Source of the DNA: Glossina fuscipes
Lineage: Eukaryota; Arthropoda; Insecta; Diptera; Glossinidae
Length of the DNA stretch: 64,000 nt
Assembly: GCF_014805625.2 (NCBI RefSeq)
Contig: NW_023998433.1
Coordinates: forward strand, 4,266,260 to 4,330,259
Direction: 5' to 3'
Both the position numbers and the translations under genes were made by a program. Positions 59,330-64,000 of this stretch are shown piece by piece. Below the pieces are notes generated by a model. It saw only the letters and a list, made by a program, of their open reading frames with translations. It searched no databases and was not told where the DNA came from. How positions within the stretch are numbered: position 1 is the stretch's first letter; every line of letters starts with the position of its first letter.

Positions 59330-59424
59330 ACACACAGTTGACATTATCCTCAGTAGTTTCCCAAACCTTTTCAAGTGAGTGGTTATTTCACAAATAATTA
59401 AATAATAGACAACCATAAGGCATA

Positions 59425-60750
59425 ATGGCCCCGGGGCCGCCTGATAAAAACTCAAATAGATTTCATCTATTAGCAGACGTATCCCCTCAAAGAAAAAAAA
59501 TTAAAAATTCCGAAGTTCCGGTGTTGTCAACCAGCAGCATCGTTCCTATCGACAAAAAATATGTTGTGATTTCTCCAACTGATCCCTCCATAACAATTTC
59601 GCAAATTAGCCCTCTCGCTATAAAAAAGCACTAGAATGCAATACAACGCTTATAGACTCTACATCGATTTTACGCGATGGAAATTTACTTGCCCTGGCTG
59701 GGAAACCGAGCGCAACCGAAAAGCTCATAACGTCTAAATCATTAGCCAATTTGTGCGCTATATCCGCTAAACTGCATGACAAACTGAACTCGGTTAAAGG
59801 CGTAGTTTATGCCCCATGATTAAAGCATGTGCCGGAAGATGAAATTGTGCGTGAAATGGGCATTCAAGGAGTGACTGAAGTCTACAAATTCACCAAATTA
59901 AATGACGATGAAAAAACCCGCTCTCCTACAGGAAGAATTATTTTGAATTTTGACCGCTATAGGCTACCGGCAACAGTTGATGTAGCTTGGTACAAATGTA
60001 AAGTAGAACTCTACATTCCAAATCCCATGAGGTGTAAAAACTGCGAACGCCTGGGCCATACGGCAAAAAGATGCACCAGTCCTTCATCCTGTGCTAACTG
60101 TGGTCTTCCTCCACATCCTGAAAACTACGCGTAGCTTCTGCTTAAATTGCAGCGATCAACACTCTGCGTTAGACAAACAATGCCCACGTTTTATACAAAT
60201 GCGTGAAATTCTAAAAATCAAATTAGAAAATTATTCTAGCATGGAGGAAGCGCGACGCAAGTACCGGGATATTAATCCATCTGGAACCCAAAGAATTGAC
60301 AAAAGTAATACCGACGCTGCTGTCACCTCGCAAATCAAGACTTATAAGCCTTTAGTTCCAACTCCTTCCAATGAAAGACCTGTTCTACCATCAAGCAAAA
60401 ATTACATTGCGAAACCAGTTACATCACCCGCCAAAGATAATATTGAAAAAACCAAAGCAACACCAAATATTGAAAAAATTAAAACAACAACATATATGCT
60501 AAAATTTAATATACTAAATTCTCCAGAATCTCCAGCTATCACCTTTACTCAACAAATTACAAATGGTAATGAATCCATTCTTTCATCCATTAATCAATCT
60601 TCAACTTCAAATTATTCACGTGCGCCCACTCGTTGCGCTTCAAATGTACCAAACCACCTAAGTACAGATTATTCAGCTGGTAAGAATAAATCATTCACGA
60701 AAAATTCCTATAGCGACCTTCTCGACGGGGACGCTGACATGTCAACTTGA
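59425..60750 (+). pseudogene. I-element ORF1 (gag-like nucleic-acid-binding protein), broken
   Basis: Starts MAPGPPDKNSNRFHLLADVS at 59425. A frameshift near 59630 leads to STSILRDGNLLALAGKPSAT and LHDKLNSVKGVVYAP, where TGA (59817-59819) replaces what is usually a cysteine. The frame continues with VPEDEIVREMGIQGVTEVYK and the knuckle CKNCERLGHTAKRC (C-x2-C-x4-H-x4-C), then CANCGLPPHPEN. A second shift near 60125 leads to CLNCSDQHSALDKQC. The tail is Ser/Thr/Pro/Lys-rich. The protein packages element RNA in I-type retrotransposition (family knowledge); this copy cannot make it whole. Confidence 0.85.
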
Positions 60751-60771
60751 CCTTAATTCCACTCTGCTTCC

Positions 60772-62754
60772 ATGTCATTACAATTAAATAAGGTTTCTAA
60801 AATTCTACAATGGGACATTAAGGGACTTATTAATAATTTTGATGAACTCCGTACACTCATAAGTGATTTTAATCCAACCTTTTTATCCCTTCAAGAAACC
60901 CATTGTAGAAGCTCTTTTAATCCTATTCCACCCAAATCATATACTGGATACTTCACGAATGCTGATCAAAATTCATATTCCAAACAAGGAGTTGGTGTTT
61001 TTATAAAATCAAATATACCTCACAAACGCATAAATTTTAGCTCAAATATACAAGCCGTAGCGATACAAATAATGTTAAACATAAAATTTATAGTGCTTTC
61101 GCTCTATATCCCACCTTCGCAATCGTTTTCTCAGCAAGAACTCTGCAATTTATTCGTCGTATTCTCCCCCCCATTAATAATATGCGGCGACTTTAATAGT
61201 AGGAATACCATTTGGGGTTCAACAGTAAACAACAGTCGCGGTACTGTTTTAGAAAAGGCCTTTTTTCAAAGCAACCTTTGGAAAACCAACGCACTTCTCA
61301 ACTCATCATACTTTTTCACATATTGATTTAACATGTTGCTCTCCATCACTTCTTCCTTTGGTGTCCTGGTCTATTTCTGATTATCTACATAATAGTGATC
61401 ACTTTTCGATCATAATCGATCTTAAACTTTCAACGTCCTCTGTTACTCCAGCAAAACAGGCCAAATTCCTCCTAGATAAAGCGGATTGGATCAATTACTC
61501 CAAGCAGGTGGAGTCATTTTTGAACTCAAAGCCATTTAACGGAAACTGCAACCATGATGCTGCTATTATGTCTAAAGCGATTCGCACGGCTGCTCATCTT
61601 TCTATTCCTCAATCCAACACCTCTTTTAAACGAGCTAGGGTTCCATGGTGGAACAACACGCTTTCGTTTTTGAGGAAAAATAAAATGGATCTATGGCACC
61701 GCTTTAAGAGACGTCCTGATCAGAATCACTTGTTATTATACAAAAAGGCCAATGCTCTATTAAGGAAGGAACTGCGAAAATCAAAAGCACTTAGTTTCGA
61801 ACTTTTTTCGGGACGAATTCACAGAAATACATCAATGAAAGTTGTCTGGAACAAAATCAACAGACTTAATGGGACTTCAAACCTGAACGAAATTTCTGCC
61901 ATCTGCACTCCCAATGGAACTTTAACTGACGCAGATGAGATTTCTAATTACTTTGGAAAAGTGTGGTGCGAATACTCCTCTGACAGCAACTTCTCCAGTG
62001 CTTTCATTGAAAATAAAAGGACTCCAATATCTTCAAATAATATCGACAGATGTGCCATGTTCCTGGAAAATTGCGTATCCACCTCAGAACTTGGAAGTTG
62101 TCTCTCCAATTTGAAGGGGAAGACACCTGGTCTAGACCGCATCTCATACCAAATGATCAGTGCTATGCCTAAGTCTAGTAAAAAGAAATTACTGGACCTA
62201 TGTAATACGGCATTTATGACTGGCCATATACTCTACATGTGGAAACTGGCAACAGTTGTTCCAATTCCAAAGTCAAAAAATGTCTCCATCGCATCTGATT
62301 ATCGCCCAATTTCTCTTTTATCTTGCCTCTCTAAGGTTTTAGAGAAGATTATGGCATCTAGATTATCTTGGTTTCTTGAATCCAAGAACCTGATAACAAA
62401 GCAACAAGTTGGTTTCAAGCGGGGTAGAGGGTGCATCGACGCTCTGTTACATATTGATTATTTCACAAGCAAAGCAATTTCCGAACGAAATCACGTAACA
62501 ATTCTCTCAATTGATTTCGAAAAAGCATTTGAAAGAGTTGGTCTTCATGTTATCTTAAGACTCTTGAAATCATGGAATGTTGCACCCAAATTCTTCAACT
62601 ACATCAAATCATTCATGTCGCATCGGCGGTTCAAAGTTAGAATCAACAATGATGTCTCTGATTCCTTTCCGCTAATGAATGGCATTCCGCAAGGATCTCC
62701 TCTTTCTGTCACGCTTTTCCAAATCGCCTTCAACGAAATTAGCAAAATTCTTTG
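60772..62754 (+). pseudogene. I-element ORF2 (endonuclease and reverse transcriptase), frameshifted and truncated
   Basis: 60772-61300 encodes the AP-endonuclease: ILQWDIKGLINNFDELRTLI, LSLQETHC (catalytic glutamate), YIPPSQ and GDFNSRNTIWGS. A frameshift between about 61270 and 61305 moves the end of this domain (HTFSHIDLTCCSPSLLP and NSDHFSI, with the conserved SDH) to another frame, which continues as the RT: DYRPISLLSCLSKVLEKIMA, QQVGFKRGRGCIDALLHI, ILSIDFEKAFERV (first catalytic aspartate) and NGIPQGSPLSVTLF. It is cut at IAFNEISKIL, before the YADD motif. RNase H and the 3' end are absent. Confidence 0.85.
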
Positions 62755-64000
62755 TCGTGTACCAGTCTGGCAACTCTGTCGCGCGGTATAGTCGTATATA
62801 TTTTGTTTCGGCAATTAATATTTTAATTTTTTGTTGAATTTCGTGGCTATTCTGCCTTATAGTGTGTGAATTTATAATATACTTTGAGAAGTGAGTGAAT
62901 TCAAAGTAAAAGAAATATTTTTCCTTTACGCTTTGAATCATTTGATTTTTGCAAATAAAAATTTTGAGCTCTGATATAAATCTCTCTTTTTTTTTTCGTT
63001 TTCTCTCTTTTTCTCTGTTATTTTTTTGCTGTTTGGAGTTTGTGTTGCTATTGATTTCTCGTTACAGTGTCAACCTAACAGAGAAGTTTTGCACAAATTG
63101 GTTGATAAATTTTTATGTTCAGGATTTTTTTAGTGATTTTTGTGTCTGTTCTTCATAATCCACAACTGTCTTTTTGACAGGACATGGAGTGTTTATATAC
63201 ACCTTGTCGGGCGAAATCAGGCCCGGATTCTGACAGATTCGTTTCTTTTTGGCTCTGCGAGCGCTTTGGTCATACAAAGTGTGCCGGTATTCTCGGCCGT
63301 GCTGCTGACGCAGTCGCTGATCCGTCTAAAGGCTTAAGATGGTCATGTCCTGACTGTAGGCAGTGGGACATTGACTTTTATAAACTTTTCACGGAGACCC
63401 GTTATGGTTTCTCGGAATTGAGTAGAAATCTCGGCTCCTTGTGGGAAAAGTTTGAGCTCATTAAGTATAGGTTTGATGAGACACTCATCTTCTACTCGTA
63501 GTGTAGCGTGTGGAACGTCACCTCTGGCTTTCTCCAAATCTAATTCGTTGGTACAAGTTACCGCTCCCTCTAACTCTAAAATGAAACGTAATGTTTCCGA
63601 TATTGCTGAGTCGGTTGGTAGCAAAACAGTTACAAACACCGGCAAGTCCATCGATGTTAAGCTACGCTGAAGTGGCAAGGGTATCTCCGCCCAGAGTCGC
63701 CAATCACTCTAATCAAGCACCATCGCCTAAAAGTAATGAAGAGAAAAATAAATCATCCTCTCCTCCTCGCTGTTCGCGTGTGAATGCTGGTCACCAGACT
63801 GGGCAAGTCTCACAAGCTGCCGGTACAAGGGCGATAACCCCATCTATATTTTCCCCTTCTCGAAACTCTCCTACTGCGAACCCCCCTCCTGTTCCAAATA
63901 ATGACATTTGCTTGACGGCAGTTCCTCCTAGAAAAGCAATATTTGTGTCAAGACTGGCACCTGAAACATCGGTGGATAACATAAAAGGTTATCTGGCGAC
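62755..64000 (+). mobile_element. LOA-like non-LTR retrotransposon, 5' end, running off the window
   Basis: Immediately after the broken I-element RT comes new sequence starting about TTTGTCGTGTACCAGTCTGG with CGCGCGGTATAG. It is followed by a T-rich leader of about 400 bp and an ORF1 at 63184. This looks like the 5' end of a full-length insertion into the I element; whether the rest of the I element follows cannot be seen. Confidence 0.6.
63184..64000 (+). pseudogene. ORF1 of the LOA-like retrotransposon, with two frameshifts, incomplete
   Basis: Begins MECLYTPCRAKSGPDSDRF. Cysteines and a histidine are spaced as a PHD-like finger: C3, C8, then WLCERFGHTKC and WSCPDC. Next comes a helical region (ETRYGFSELSRNLGSLWEKF). 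The frame shifts near 63485 (to SSTRSVACGTSPLAF) and again near 63655 (to SYAEVARVSPP), both by one base in the same direction. A Ser/Pro-rich linker follows, then RKAIFVSRLAPETSVDNIKG, a motif common to LOA/R1-group ORF1 proteins. The window ends inside that domain. Group assignment is from memory of the motif pattern. Confidence 0.7.

Larger units (their letters stand above)
59330..62754 (+). mobile_element. I-clade non-LTR retrotransposon, truncated at its 3' end
   Basis: ORF1 (gag-like, zinc knuckles) is followed after 21 bases by ORF2 (AP endonuclease then reverse transcriptase), all on the plus strand and closely matching Drosophila I-factor relatives. The left boundary is uncertain. 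The element stops inside the RT domain near 62754, where unrelated sequence begins. Base composition is less AT-rich than the surroundings, and damage is light, so it is younger than the mariner fossils. Confidence 0.85.

Noticed and set aside
1..64000. CRISPR arrays, operons, phage or bacterial insertions
   Set aside because: No regularly spaced direct repeats, no clustered co-oriented genes, and no bacterial-type coding or ribosome-binding pattern was seen; the microsatellites and dispersed repeats are eukaryotic in type.

Overview
The window is AT-rich nuclear DNA from a higher fly (Diptera, Schizophora). This is inferred from three genes whose proteins match the Drosophila sds22, mbf1 and Baldspot families almost residue for residue where conserved, from short introns mixed with very long ones, and from the dense load of Tc1/mariner, pogo/Tigger and I-type elements. 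There is no prokaryotic gene organisation, operon, rRNA, intact tRNA or CRISPR array. A run of exactly 100 N (54309-54408) is an assembly gap.

Genes. sds22 (protein phosphatase 1 regulatory subunit 7) lies on the minus strand at 1576-2592 and is intronless in its coding part. mbf1 (multiprotein bridging factor 1) lies on the plus strand at 3811-6297 in three exons. Baldspot (an ELOVL6-type very-long-chain fatty-acid elongase) lies on the minus strand in three coding exons (41872-41691, 17283-17146, 11370-10722) and covers 31 kb because its first coding intron is 24.4 kb. mbf1 and Baldspot converge on a 4.4 kb gene-free stretch. Two weaker candidates are reported tentatively. One is a small membrane-peptide gene head to head with mbf1 (3509-3754, minus). 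The other is a pair of phase-matched exons (51989-52037 and 53788-53897, plus) downstream of a CT-rich promoter-like tract.

Repeats. The long Baldspot intron and everything right of it are a transposon graveyard. There are at least eight Tc1/mariner-type remnants, one Tigger/pogo element with clean TIRs and a TA target duplication, one jockey-like reverse-transcriptase fossil, a broken THAP-domain reading frame, two copies of a tRNA-derived SINE-like element, a palindromic MITE, a duplicated 276-bp unit, and several dispersed non-coding families. The right end (about 59.3-64.0 kb) is a nest: an I-clade non-LTR retrotransposon with broken ORF1 and ORF2 is cut inside its reverse-transcriptase domain, and the sequence continues as a second LOA-like retrotransposon whose ORF1 runs off the window.

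I did not find an undescribed multi-gene system. The observations most worth a second look are the SINE-like pair, the preserved canonical PCNA-interacting (PIP) box at the end of a dead Tigger transposase, the putative micropeptide beside mbf1, the THAP-domain fossil, and a dispersed element whose copies translate to similar peptides.
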